From the NCBI GenBank assembly GCA_012727625.1, contig JAAYGP010000076.1, positions 1 to 6,809 on the forward strand: a stretch of DNA of 6,809 nucleotides, written 5' to 3'. The translations under genes were made by a program, and so were the position numbers. The notes beneath the pieces are model-generated. The model saw only the letters and a program-made list of their open reading frames with translations. It was not told where the DNA came from and ran no database searches. Positions 1 through 6,094 of this stretch are shown here, one piece after another. Every line of letters starts with the position of its first letter. The first letter of the stretch is position 1. The DNA is from Clostridiaceae bacterium. Its GTDB lineage: Bacteria > Bacillota > Clostridia > DSM-8532.

Positions 1-818
1 ACACTGATCATATAGATTTTTATTTGTTGCATTCCATGAAGAAAAAATACTGGGAATTTTTCAATAGTTTAGGAGTAATTGATTTTCAGCAAAAAGCCAG
101 TGATAACGGTAAAATCAGGTATATTTGTTTCTCTTTTCATGATACTCTGGATGTTTTCAAAAATATGATTGATTCGTTTGACTGGGATATGTGCCAGATT
201 CAGCTGAATATTATGGATATGTATGAACAGGCTGGTGTTGAGGGGCTAAAATATGCCGGTTCCAAAAACATTCCGGTTGTTATTATGGAACCTTTAAAGG
301 GAGGAAAACTGGCAACAAGTGTTACCCCGGAAATAGAAGCCATATGGAATGAAGCTGAAGTAAAAAGGACACCTGTTGAGTGGGCATTCCGCTGGCTTTA
401 CAATTTCCCTGAAATCGCAGTTATTTTAAGCGGGGTCAGCAACCTTGAGCAATTAAAGGATAATATCAGAATATTTAAAGACGCAAAGGCCAACTGCATG
501 GATGAAAAAGAATTGAGTTTAGTACATAAGGTCAGGGAAGTTTATCTCAGTAAAACCAGAGTTCATTGCACAGGCTGCAACTATTGTCAGCCCTGTCCGC
601 AAGGGGTTCTTATTCCGGAGATATTCAACATTGTAAATAATGCATCAATGTACAATGAAGATGCCCAGGCCTGCAAAAACTATATGAAATACTATATCAG
701 CCAGAATAAGGACGCTTCACAGTGTATTGAGTGTGGAAATTGTGAAGCTGCCTGTCCGCAAAACATTCCAATTATTGAAAAACTCAGGGAATCCCATGAG
801 TACCTCACTCAGAAGTAA
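1..818 (+). CDS. Aldo/keto reductase with C-terminal 4Fe-4S ferredoxin domain (3' part; start outside window)
   Basis: The reading frame is open from the left edge (first full codon at position 3), so the gene starts outside the window and the internal TTG/ATG codons near 24-38 are not its start. About 271 residues remain of a family usually near 370-390. The first visible residues, TDHIDFYLLHSM, match the core strand of NAD(P)H-dependent aldo/keto reductases; the His of LLH is the usual catalytic-tetrad His, while the catalytic Asp, Tyr and Lys would lie upstream. Next come GKIRYICFSFH and IPVVIMEPLKGGKLA, typical barrel segments, and a cofactor-binding end around ILSGVSNLEQLKDN. The C-terminus carries two cysteine clusters, CTGCNYCQPCP and CIECGNCEAACP, consistent with two 4Fe-4S centres (COG1453-type proteins). 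A soluble cytoplasmic oxidoreductase is expected; the substrate cannot be told. It converges on zupT. Confidence 0.93.
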   Translation, partial: TDHIDFYLLHSMKKKYWEFFNSLGVIDFQQKASDNGKIRYICFSFHDTLDVFKNMIDSFDWDMCQIQLNIMDMYEQAGVEGLKYAGSKNIPVVIMEPLKGGKLATSVTPEIEAIWNEAEVKRTPVEWAFRWLYNFPEIAVILSGVSNLEQLKDNIRIFKDAKANCMDEKELSLVHKVREVYLSKTRVHCTGCNYCQPCPQGVLIPEIFNIVNNASMYNEDAQACKNYMKYYISQNKDASQCIECGNCEAACPQNIPIIEKLRESHEYLTQK

Positions 819-826
819 CCAAAAAA

Positions 827-860
827 CAGATCAGGTTCTTATTCCCCGATTCTGATTTAT
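827..860 (+). terminator. Possible weak terminator after the aldo/keto reductase
   Basis: Nine bases after the stop codon, CAGATCAGG (827-835) can pair with CCCGATTCTG (845-854) with one bulged base and one mismatch, and a T-rich but interrupted stretch (ATTTATTGATTT) follows. The stem is imperfect and the T tract is broken, so this is only a candidate. Confidence 0.3.
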
Positions 861-943
861 TGATTTATGCGTAATGAAGCATTGGTTCATGGGAATGCCG
901 GATGCCGGCGATGATGGTGACATAGATTTTGTTATTACATATC

Positions 944-1024
944 CGTGCATAAGGAGACTTTTATTTTCTTATGCACGATTTATAACGCACGAATTGCAGT
1001 ATGCATATTCATTTATCCGTTATA
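944..1024. repeat. Two adjacent hairpins in the convergent intergenic region
   Basis: The 276-bp region 819-1094 has no convincing gene. It contains a perfect 10-bp inverted repeat, CGTGCATAAG (944-953) and CTTATGCACG (968-977). Immediately after is a second one, TATAACG (981-987) and CGTTATA (1018-1024), whose loop can itself fold through GAAT/ATTC and GCA/TGC. No clean T tract follows either hairpin on either strand, so they do not look like ordinary terminators, although the first lies where zupT transcripts could end. A short GCCGG-ATG-CCGGC dyad occurs at about 898-910. It could be a remnant of a palindromic repeat or a 3' end stabiliser. Confidence 0.4.
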
Positions 1025-1094
1025 TTCGTTTATCAAAACTATATGCCTTTATTCACAATAACTTTAAATAAGGGTCTGAATTTCATATGTTCCA

Positions 1095-1907
1095 TCAGGA
1101 AAATAACAGTAAGCTTACAGCCATAACCATCATTCCTGCCATAAGACCATAAATGGACAGATGAGCTTCACCATACTCTCTGGCTGATGGCAGTAATTCA
1201 TCCACGGAAATAAAAACCATAATGCCCGCAACAGAGGCAAATAAAACACCAAAGACAATACTGTCCATAACCGGCATGAGAATCAGAAATCCAAACAATG
1301 CACCTATGGGCTCCGACAATCCTGATAAAAATGACAGCCTGAATGCTTTTTTTCTGTCGCCGGTTGCATAATACACAGGAATGGAAACTGCGATTCCTTC
1401 GGGTATGTTATGTATAGCAATAGCTATGGCTATTGCTACACCCATCATGGGATCCCTGACCGCTGCGGTAAAGGTCGCAATACCTTCAGGGAAATTGTGT
1501 ATGGCAATGGCTAAAGCAGTGAAAACACCTGTTTTTAAAAGTTTTGACGTGTCCGGCAAAGTTTTTTCACATTTCAAATCCTCAACTTTTTTAACCTCAT
1601 GAGGGTTATCACCGGAGGGAATTAATTTGTCAATTAATGCAATAACAATCATCCCTGCAAAAAAAGCCCCCACAGTCAGCCATTGTCCGTTTCTGTTCCC
1701 CAAGGCTTCAACAAGAGTGGTCTGAGCTTTAAAAAATATGTCAATCATTGATATATATATCATTACACCTGCAGAAAATCCCAGAGCTACAGAAAGAAAT
1801 CTTGTATTCGTTTTCTTTGCAAATAATGCCATAAGACTTCCTATTCCCGTCGACAAACCTGCAAACAGGGTCAATCCCATGGCAAAAATTATATTTTTCC
1901 ATTCCAT
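1095..1907 (-). CDS. zupT: ZIP-family divalent metal transporter, ZupT-like
   Basis: A 270-residue integral membrane protein of normal length for bacterial ZupT, which imports zinc and often other divalent metals such as iron and manganese. It has about eight hydrophobic segments: roughly 5-30, 37-58, 76-95, then a charged cytoplasmic-type loop (about 97-125), 126-150, 155-180, 188-212, 215-236 and 250-270. The two family-defining metal-site motifs are HNFPEG (137-142) and HNIPEG (166-171), each on a central helix, followed by SGLSEPIGA (195-203) and VDELLPSA (235-242). The variable loop is poor in histidine, unlike many eukaryotic ZIPs. The ATG is chosen because GGAGG lies 10 bases upstream (1918-1922) with a good promoter beyond it. 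It is transcribed alone, in the same direction as pckG but separated from it by a terminator and about 400 bp. Metal specificity and metal-dependent control are not visible in the sequence. Confidence 0.95.
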   Translation of the reverse strand: MEWKNIIFAMGLTLFAGLSTGIGSLMALFAKKTNTRFLSVALGFSAGVMIYISMIDIFFKAQTTLVEALGNRNGQWLTVGAFFAGMIVIALIDKLIPSGDNPHEVKKVEDLKCEKTLPDTSKLLKTGVFTALAIAIHNFPEGIATFTAAVRDPMMGVAIAIAIAIHNIPEGIAVSIPVYYATGDRKKAFRLSFLSGLSEPIGALFGFLILMPVMDSIVFGVLFASVAGIMVFISVDELLPSAREYGEAHLSIYGLMAGMMVMAVSLLLFS

Positions 1908-1948
1908 AATATAAAGTCCTCCACTATCCTGGTCATACTTAATTTACT

Positions 1949-1977
1949 ATAATATTTTACCTAAAACCCGTAATCAA
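1949..1977 (-). promoter_or_regulatory. Predicted sigma-A promoter of zupT
   Basis: Read on the minus strand, TTGATT (1972-1977), 17 bases, then TATTAT (1949-1954). This would start transcription about 35 bases before the zupT ATG. No clear metal-regulator dyad (Zur, Fur or MntR box) was recognised around it. Confidence 0.65.
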
Positions 1978-2014
1978 TGAAATCACCGCGTATACAGCGA
2001 ATGAAACAACTTCC

Positions 2015-2149
2015 TGGTTACTGTTCACACCCTGATTCAGTAACTTAACAGGTAAGATATTGTGCAATAGCGGAAACAGGAGCTTCATTTCTAAAAAGTT
2101 TCCTTCTATATGCACAAAATCTTTTAACAGAACCTGTGAACAGTAACCA
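2015..2149. mobile_element. MITE-like 135-bp imperfect palindrome with 15-bp terminal inverted repeats
   Basis: The ends are a perfect 15-bp inverted repeat: TGGTTACTGTTCACA (2015-2029) and TGTGAACAGTAACCA (2135-2149). Further pairing arms lie inside in nested order: AGATATTGTGCA (2055-2066) with TGCACAAAATCT (2111-2122), 11 of 12 paired; ATAG (2067-2070) with CTAT (2106-2109); GGAAAC (2072-2077) with GTTTCC (2098-2103). The left arm carries about 13 extra bases between the outer and inner stems. There is no coding capacity. Small size, nested self-complementarity and terminal repeats fit a non-autonomous miniature element; no target-site duplication is evident at either edge. Alternatively it is a structured leader RNA, since it lies just upstream of the zupT promoter. 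Confidence 0.6.
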
Positions 2150-2187
2150 AAATTTAAAACTATTTAAAAGATGGAATTATTGTTTGT

Positions 2188-2235
2188 ATTATACCGGAAA
2201 TACTGATTACACTGAATTGCATCTAAACTTGTCAA
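2188..2235 (-). promoter_or_regulatory. Candidate second minus-strand promoter(s) upstream of the palindrome
   Basis: On the minus strand a perfect TTGACA (2230-2235) is followed after 18 bases by TGTAAT (2206-2211), and a perfect TATAAT lies further on (2188-2193) with only a weak -35. It begins directly after the pckG terminator T tract. If active it would give zupT a leader of roughly 290 bases including the whole 2015-2149 palindrome. No gene other than zupT lies in its path. Seen from sequence only. Confidence 0.4.
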
Positions 2236-2237
2236 TC

Positions 2238-2280
2238 AAAAATGCCGGTGGGAATTTTTGTTAACCTGCCGGCATTTTTT
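2238..2280 (-). terminator. Rho-independent terminator of pckG (bidirectional in form)
   Basis: ATGCCGG (2242-2248) pairs with CCGGCAT (2269-2275), and the stem extends inward through two G-U pairs and two G-C pairs. Read on the minus strand the stem is followed by five T residues (the A run 2238-2242). The plus-strand side also has a T run (2275-2280), so the structure could act both ways. It starts about 30 bases past the pckG stop. Confidence 0.85.
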
Positions 2281-2306
2281 ATTTGTCATCCTGATATATC
2301 CGATTT

Positions 2307-4106
2307 TTATGCTTCATTCAACCGTTTTTCCAGCGCGCTCAACTGATTCTTAAGCTCCTGTGGAAGTTTCGGTTCATAATTGGCATAGTGTTCCTTAATG
2401 GATTCAACCTCTTTAAGCCATTCATCCTTCTTTACGCTTAATAATTCTTCCATATCAGCTTTTGAAACATCAAGCCCTTCGGTATTAATGGCATCTATTG
2501 TAGGCATGTAACCTATAGGTGTTTTGGCAGCTTTTCCTTCTCCTGAAACCCTTTCAAATATCCATTTCAGAACACGGCTGTTTTCGCCGAAACCGGGCCA
2601 CAGCCATCTACCGTCTTCATCCTTGCGGAACCAGTTAACATAAAAGATCCTCGGCAGCTTATCAGGTTCGGTCATTTCTCCGATATCAAGCCAATGCTGC
2701 AGATAATCGCCTACATGGTATCCTATAAACGGAAGCATGGCGAACGGATCACGGCGCACCTGCCCTATATTGCTTGATATGGTTGCCGCGGTAATTTCGG
2801 AACCCATAATGGAACCCATAAATATACCATGTTTCCAGTCAAAACTTTCATGCACCAATGGAATTGTAGTTGGACGACGTCCGCCTACCAATATGGCTGA
2901 AATGGGCACACCATTCGGATCCTCCCATTCAGGCGCAATTGACGGACACTGGCTTGCAGGTGCCGTAAAACGCGCATTCGGATGAGCTGCGGAGTCCTTT
3001 GAATCCGGTGTCCAATCCTTACCTTTCCAGTCGATCAGATGATCCGGGGTTTCGCGATCTATGCCTTCCCACCATACATCGCCATCGTCTGCTAATGCAA
3101 CGTTGGTATAAATGGTATTTCTGCTGATGGTTTTCATCGCGTTTGGATTGGATTTCATTGAAGTTCCCGGAGCAACACCGAAGAAACCTGCTTCCGGATT
3201 GATGGCATACAACCGGCCGTCTTTTCCGAATTTCATCCATGCAATATCATCGCCGATGGTTTCAACTTTCCAACCAGGAATAGTGGGAACAAGCATGGCA
3301 AGATTTGTTTTTCCGCAAGCGCTTGGAAAAGCACCGGTAATATATTTTATATTTCCTTTGGGATCTGTAATCTTGAGTATAAGCATATGCTCTGCCAGCC
3401 AGCCTTCATCCCTGGCCAGAACGGAAGCTATACGCAAAGCAAAGCACTTCTTGCCAAGCAGCGCATTTCCCCCATACCCTGAACCATATGACCAAATGGT
3501 TCTTTCTTCCGGAAAATGGCTGATATATTTTTTCTCCATAGGAGCACAAGGCCATGCCACGTCTTTTTCACCTTCCTTCAAAGGTGCGCCGACGGAATGC
3601 AGACATGGAACAAAATCACCATCTTCTCCAAGAGCTTCAAGAACCTTCGAACCTATCCTGGTCATAATACGCATATTTATAACAACATAAATACTGTCCG
3701 TAATTTCAACGCCAATTTTTGAGATAGGTGATCCGATAGGACCCATTGAGAACGGAATAACATACATTGTACGGCCTTTCATGCAACCGGTATACAACTC
3801 GGTCATTGTTTTCTTCAGCTCGACCGGGTCAATCCAGTTGTTTGTGGGGCCGGCATCTTCCTGTTTTCCGGATGAAATATAGGTGCGGTTTTCAACTCTG
3901 GCTACGTCGGAAGCATCACTACGGAACAGATAACATCCGGGCAGTTTATCCTGATTTAATTTCACACTTGATCCGTTTTTTACGGTTTCTTCAAGCAACC
4001 GTTTGTTCTCTTCCTCAGAACCGTCGCACCAGTAAATTTTATCCGGCTGGCACATATCTGCTACTTCTTTAACCCAAGCCAGAAGTTTTTTATTATTTGT
4101 TTGCAT
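2307..4106 (-). CDS. pckG: Phosphoenolpyruvate carboxykinase, GTP-dependent
   Basis: A complete 599-residue protein, the normal length for GTP-type PEP carboxykinase (EC 4.1.1.32), a cytoplasmic Mn/Mg enzyme interconverting oxaloacetate plus GTP with PEP, CO2 and GDP. Visible signatures in order: the substrate-site Arg of VARVENRTY (about 70); IPFSMGPIGSPISKIG (117-132); YGSGYGGNALLGKKC (207-221) with the metal-ligand Lys; EHMLIL with its metal-ligand His (240); the P-loop PSACGKTN (261-268), whose Cys264 corresponds to the mobile active-site Cys of the vertebrate enzyme; kinase-2 GDDIAWMKF (285-293); NPEAGFFGVAPGTS (303-316); and SAILVGGRRPTT (403-414). No substitution of a key residue was noticed. 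AAGGAG (4115-4120) sits 8 bases before the ATG. In clostridia that lack or underuse pyruvate kinase, this enzyme can run towards oxaloacetate in a PEP-to-pyruvate bypass; that role here is inference. It is a single-gene unit with its own promoter and terminator. Confidence 0.98.
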   Translation of the reverse strand: MQTNNKKLLAWVKEVADMCQPDKIYWCDGSEEENKRLLEETVKNGSSVKLNQDKLPGCYLFRSDASDVARVENRTYISSGKQEDAGPTNNWIDPVELKKTMTELYTGCMKGRTMYVIPFSMGPIGSPISKIGVEITDSIYVVINMRIMTRIGSKVLEALGEDGDFVPCLHSVGAPLKEGEKDVAWPCAPMEKKYISHFPEERTIWSYGSGYGGNALLGKKCFALRIASVLARDEGWLAEHMLILKITDPKGNIKYITGAFPSACGKTNLAMLVPTIPGWKVETIGDDIAWMKFGKDGRLYAINPEAGFFGVAPGTSMKSNPNAMKTISRNTIYTNVALADDGDVWWEGIDRETPDHLIDWKGKDWTPDSKDSAAHPNARFTAPASQCPSIAPEWEDPNGVPISAILVGGRRPTTIPLVHESFDWKHGIFMGSIMGSEITAATISSNIGQVRRDPFAMLPFIGYHVGDYLQHWLDIGEMTEPDKLPRIFYVNWFRKDEDGRWLWPGFGENSRVLKWIFERVSGEGKAAKTPIGYMPTIDAINTEGLDVSKADMEELLSVKKDEWLKEVESIKEHYANYEPKLPQELKNQLSALEKRLNEA

Positions 4107-4197
4107 ATACTACTCTCCTTCCGTGTATCAAATAACCAATTAGCATACAAGCAGATGGTTAGAATGCTTCATTGTTAATTTTTTCACTTTGTATTCC

Positions 4198-4226
4198 ATA
4201 TTAACACATAGGCCATCCTGTTTCAA
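4198..4226 (-). promoter_or_regulatory. Predicted pckG promoter
   Basis: On the minus strand, TTGAAA (4221-4226), 17 bases, then TAATAT (4198-4203). The -35 matches the consensus at five of six bases and the -10 at four of six. Transcription would begin near 4191, leaving a leader of about 85 bases, AT-rich and without an obvious riboswitch fold. Confidence 0.55.
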
Positions 4227-4238
4227 GTATTTTTGAAA
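4221..4238. promoter_or_regulatory. Dyad over the pckG -35 box, possible operator
   Basis: TTTCAAGTATTTTTGAAA is an inverted repeat with perfect 6-bp arms and a 6-bp spacer, and one arm is the -35 hexamer itself. A repressor bound here would block the promoter. The regulator is not identifiable, and AT-rich dyads of this length can arise by chance. Confidence 0.3.
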
Positions 4239-4299
4239 TTCCCGTCTTTAGACTTTTAACACCATAATTTTTAGGAGAAACTAATAAACAAAACTCAGG

Positions 4300-4328
4300 A
4301 AATATGCGCAAATATGCGCTTTTTTTTT
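4300..4328. repeat. Tandem 10-bp repeat AAATATGCGC x2 followed by a T run
   Basis: Two exact copies of AAATATGCGC stand head to tail (4300-4309 and 4310-4319), then nine T residues. Within them GCGCA-AATA-TGCGC can form a short hairpin, so the site resembles a plus-strand terminator, but no plus-strand gene lies upstream. It is just outside the promoter of the transposase remnant and may mark or lie near the left end of the old insertion sequence; no matching right end was found. Confidence 0.45.
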
Positions 4329-4338
4329 AAAAGAACAC

Positions 4339-4397
4339 TTGCAAAAATTATTTTTTTAGTGTATAATAGATGGTGTTATATGGTGTTATAGGAGGAG
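4339..4397 (+). promoter_or_regulatory. Promoter, tandem repeat and RBS of the transposase remnant
   Basis: TTGCAA (4339-4344), 17 bases, then a perfect TATAAT (4362-4367). The predicted start region contains two exact tandem copies of ATGGTGTTAT (4370-4379 and 4380-4389), followed by a strong ribosome binding site GGAGGAG (4391-4397) five bases before the ATG at 4403. These expression signals look intact although the gene they serve is broken. Confidence 0.6.
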
Positions 4398-4402
4398 ATT
4401 TC

Positions 4403-4743
4403 ATGGCTTATTTTCTCAAAAAATCAAAACTAAAAAAGGAATTTATTTTCAAATTTGTGAGTCTTTTTATAATCCTTACAAAAAAGAAACCGCACATAAA
4501 TCCTATAAGGCCCTTGGCTATGTACAGGATCTTATCGATTCGGGTATTCCTGACCCGATTGCCTATTATTCCGATGTCGTTGCTCAAATGAACCTTGAGC
4601 AACATTTGCTATTCAGGACTATGTTATATAGGTATAGATCGGCAAAAGGAATCTTTATCCAAATCATAAAAAAGAGATGTGATAATAGAACAGAGGTGTA
4701 TGGCAAAAATGCGGAATGGCTGGCAGGTTATTTGAGCAAATAA
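4403..4743 (+). pseudogene. N-terminal fragment of an IS1634-like (IS4-superfamily) transposase, frameshifted
   Basis: From ATG 4403 the protein begins MAYFLKKSKLKK. The family-like sequence then continues only in the -1 frame (from 4438): GIYFQICESFYNPYKKETAH, then SYKALGYVQDLIDSGIPDPI and AYYSDVVAQMNLEQ. I recognise this from memory as the N-terminal region of IS1634-type transposases common in clostridia, normally over 500 residues. Frame 0 stops at 4591; the -1 frame stops at 4743, after about 50 residues (from about 4597) that I do not recognise. The catalytic DDE domain is absent, so the gene is dead. The frame break sits in a run of six A; one more A would restore the frame. The junction also reads A AAA AAG, a classical -1 slippery heptamer. 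With the catalytic part missing, a simple deletion is the plainer explanation. Confidence 0.8.
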
Positions 4744-4752
4744 TGCAACCTG
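4724..4752. repeat. Palindrome holding stop codons of both convergent remnants
   Basis: TTATTTGAGCAAATAA (4728-4743) is a 16-bp inverted repeat with 7-bp perfect arms and a 2-bp centre. It contains the stop of the plus-strand transposase frame at its right end and the stop of the minus-strand cysteine-rich frame at its left end. Outside it, CAGGTT (4724-4729) and AACCTG (4747-4752) are also complementary. There is no T run, so a rho-independent terminator is not supported. Confidence 0.4.
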
Positions 4753-5100
4753 GAATATTCACAGATGCATTTTTTGGCTTCGAATTCCCGTATGCTTTCG
4801 CCCTGTAAATTGCAATTCTTTATGCTGCGAGTCATAGCGCATGCGTTAAAATCTCCTGCCTTATAAGTCATAGGTTCAGGCAATATGAGTATGCGGAATT
4901 TAGAGTCATATTTCGAATAAATTCCACAAAAAACCGCATGCTTCTGGTTTAAAACACATTTTTTGCAGGAAAACCAACAGGAAATTTCACCATCCAACCC
5001 CGGGCATACATAAAAATTCGTTCACATATGCCTCAATACAACAGTGGCAAATCAGGTCGCACTTTAACAATGCTTTCAGATTTTTGTCCATGTGAAACAT
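4728..5100 (-). pseudogene. Cysteine-rich small protein, apparently split by a frameshift
   Basis: Two minus-strand frames overlap. The first runs from ATG 5100 (or in-frame ATG 5091) to a TGA at 4987-4989 and gives MDKNLKALLKCDLICHCCIE, then AYVNEFLC. The second is open from about 5021 to the stop at 4728 and gives CPGLDGEISCWFSCKKCVLN, then KHAVFCGIYSKY and a tail ending CEYSRLHYLLK. Joined near 5005, they would make about 125 residues with Cys pairs spaced as in metal-binding proteins (CDLICHCC, CWFSCKKC, FCG). The pattern is reminiscent of the DUF3795 family, but I cannot confirm this. No good ribosome binding site precedes either start. It lies 42 bp after the LysR gene on the same strand, so the two may once have been co-transcribed. 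A shorter intact gene using only the second frame (TTG 4997) is possible. Confidence 0.4.
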
Positions 5101-5142
5101 AAATACAGGCAGAGACCATCCAAAAGGCGCAGACACATCATC

Positions 5143-6024
5143 TCAGCCCTGAACAATGCTGACAAATTCTCTTGCTGCGGAAGATAAGGATACACTTTTT
5201 AAAAAGCAGAACCCTATTGCCCTTTCAGGAATTTCCTCCTCAAGTCTCAGCTTGTAAAGAAGCCCTTTTTCCAGGTAATCTTTTGAAAATTCTTCAATAA
5301 CACAGGCGATTCCGAAATTAAACCTTGCAAACTCAAGCAGCAGCTCATGGGAGCCCAGTTCAATCTCCGGTTGCAACTTGATGCCTTTTGATGAAAAAAA
5401 CTTTTCAACATATTGCCTTGAGTTTGATTTACGCTCAAGAAAAATTGACGGCTGCTCTGAAATTTCTTCAAGGCTTACCGGTTCCGCGGCAAGATGTTTG
5501 AACTTCTCTCCACAGACGAAAATATCATGTATCGGCATACATTCCTTTACATCCAACGCAGAGTCCTTTACGGGGAGATTGCACACGGCAATGTCTATTT
5601 CCCCTGATTTTAATATCCTGCATAATTCCATTGTTGTTCTGTTAATAATTCTTAGTTTGATATTCGGGGAATCATTATGGAATATTGCAAGATATGGCAG
5701 TAAATAATGGCGGGAAATAGTATCTCCCACGCCTATTTTCAACTCCCCGGTCATAAGATCCCTGGCTTCGGAGAGCTTTTTCTCCCCTACCTCAATAAGG
5801 TTTATAGCAGAGCTTATATATTCATAAAGCAGCTGTCCGTCTGTTGTGAGGTTTACACCTTTTGACGTTCTTGTAAACAAGCGGGTGTTAAGCTCCTGCT
5901 CCAGATTCATTATAATCTGGCTGACAGCAGGTTGGGTCATATAGAGTGATTTTGCCGCCCCTGAAAAACTCTGTTTTTTTGCTACTTCACAAAAAACCCG
6001 GTAAGAATCCAATCTGACAGACAT
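5143..6024 (-). CDS. LysR-type transcriptional regulator
   Basis: A 293-residue protein of standard LysR length. Residues 3-62 form the winged helix-turn-helix: the recognition region SFSGAAKSLYMTQPAVSQII spans 19-38 and is followed by LEQELNTRLFTRT, a near-consensus LysR signature. A linker helix lies around 63-90, and the ligand-binding domain starts at GELKIGVGDTIS (93-104) and runs to the C-terminus. The inducer is unknown. The fold resembles the CysL/CysB-like side of the family, but assignment to a subfamily is not safe from sequence reading alone. AAGGAG (6032-6037) sits 7 bases before the ATG, which fixes the start. It is divergent from the CofE-like gene with 109 bp between the two start codons, the classical arrangement in which a LysR protein controls its neighbour and itself. 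Confidence 0.95.
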   Translation of the reverse strand: MSVRLDSYRVFCEVAKKQSFSGAAKSLYMTQPAVSQIIMNLEQELNTRLFTRTSKGVNLTTDGQLLYEYISSAINLIEVGEKKLSEARDLMTGELKIGVGDTISRHYLLPYLAIFHNDSPNIKLRIINRTTMELCRILKSGEIDIAVCNLPVKDSALDVKECMPIHDIFVCGEKFKHLAAEPVSLEEISEQPSIFLERKSNSRQYVEKFFSSKGIKLQPEIELGSHELLLEFARFNFGIACVIEEFSKDYLEKGLLYKLRLEEEIPERAIGFCFLKSVSLSSAAREFVSIVQG

Positions 6025-6061
6025 ATAATTTCTCCTTATGGCAAGTATTCTATATATTTAT

Positions 6062-6090
6062 TTTACTTATATCATTAAATTCTGTATAAT
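6062..6090 (+). promoter_or_regulatory. Predicted promoter of the CofE-like gene
   Basis: TTTACT (6062-6067), 17 bases, then a perfect TATAAT (6085-6090), giving a leader of about 37 bases before the ATG at 6134. The -35 is weak (four of six), as expected for a promoter that needs an activator. Confidence 0.55.
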
Positions 6091-6094
6091 ACAA
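6066..6094 (-). promoter_or_regulatory. Predicted promoter of the LysR gene, overlapping the divergent promoter
   Basis: On the minus strand, TTGTAT (6089-6094), 17 bases, then TATAAG (6066-6071). Its -10 overlaps the -35 of the plus-strand promoter and its -35 touches that promoter's -10, so the two promoters would compete face to face. Confidence 0.4.

Noticed and set aside
874..1071. A 65-codon plus-strand open frame between the aldo/keto reductase and zupT
   Set aside because: No ribosome binding site before its ATG, no recognisable protein features, and it runs across both hairpins at 944-1024, so it looks like chance.
1381..1602. Plus-strand open frame inside zupT
   Set aside because: Antisense to the conserved HNFPEG/HNIPEG region; its repeated Ala/Ile/Met content mirrors the membrane helices on the other strand.
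2015..2149. Known riboswitch or metal-sensing leader upstream of zupT
   Set aside because: No match to a riboswitch core that I recognise; the end-to-end palindrome with terminal repeats fits a MITE-like element better.
2737..4072. Several open frames on both strands inside pckG
   Set aside because: They are out-of-frame shadows of a clear, complete PEP carboxykinase, with low-complexity or unfamiliar translations.
4140..4172. A 10-codon leader peptide (MKHSNHLLVC) upstream of pckG
   Set aside because: No Shine-Dalgarno before the ATG and no terminator/antiterminator pair that would make an attenuator.
4306..4328. GCGCA-AATA-TGCGC plus nine T as a rho-independent terminator
   Set aside because: Only a 5-bp stem and no plus-strand gene upstream to terminate; it is a by-product of the tandem AAATATGCGC repeat.
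4408..4605. Minus-strand 65-codon frame across the transposase fragment
   Set aside because: Antisense to a recognisable transposase N-terminus; it has no start signals of its own.
5247..5707. Open frames on both strands inside the LysR gene
   Set aside because: Shadows of a full-length LysR-type regulator with clear domain motifs and a good start.
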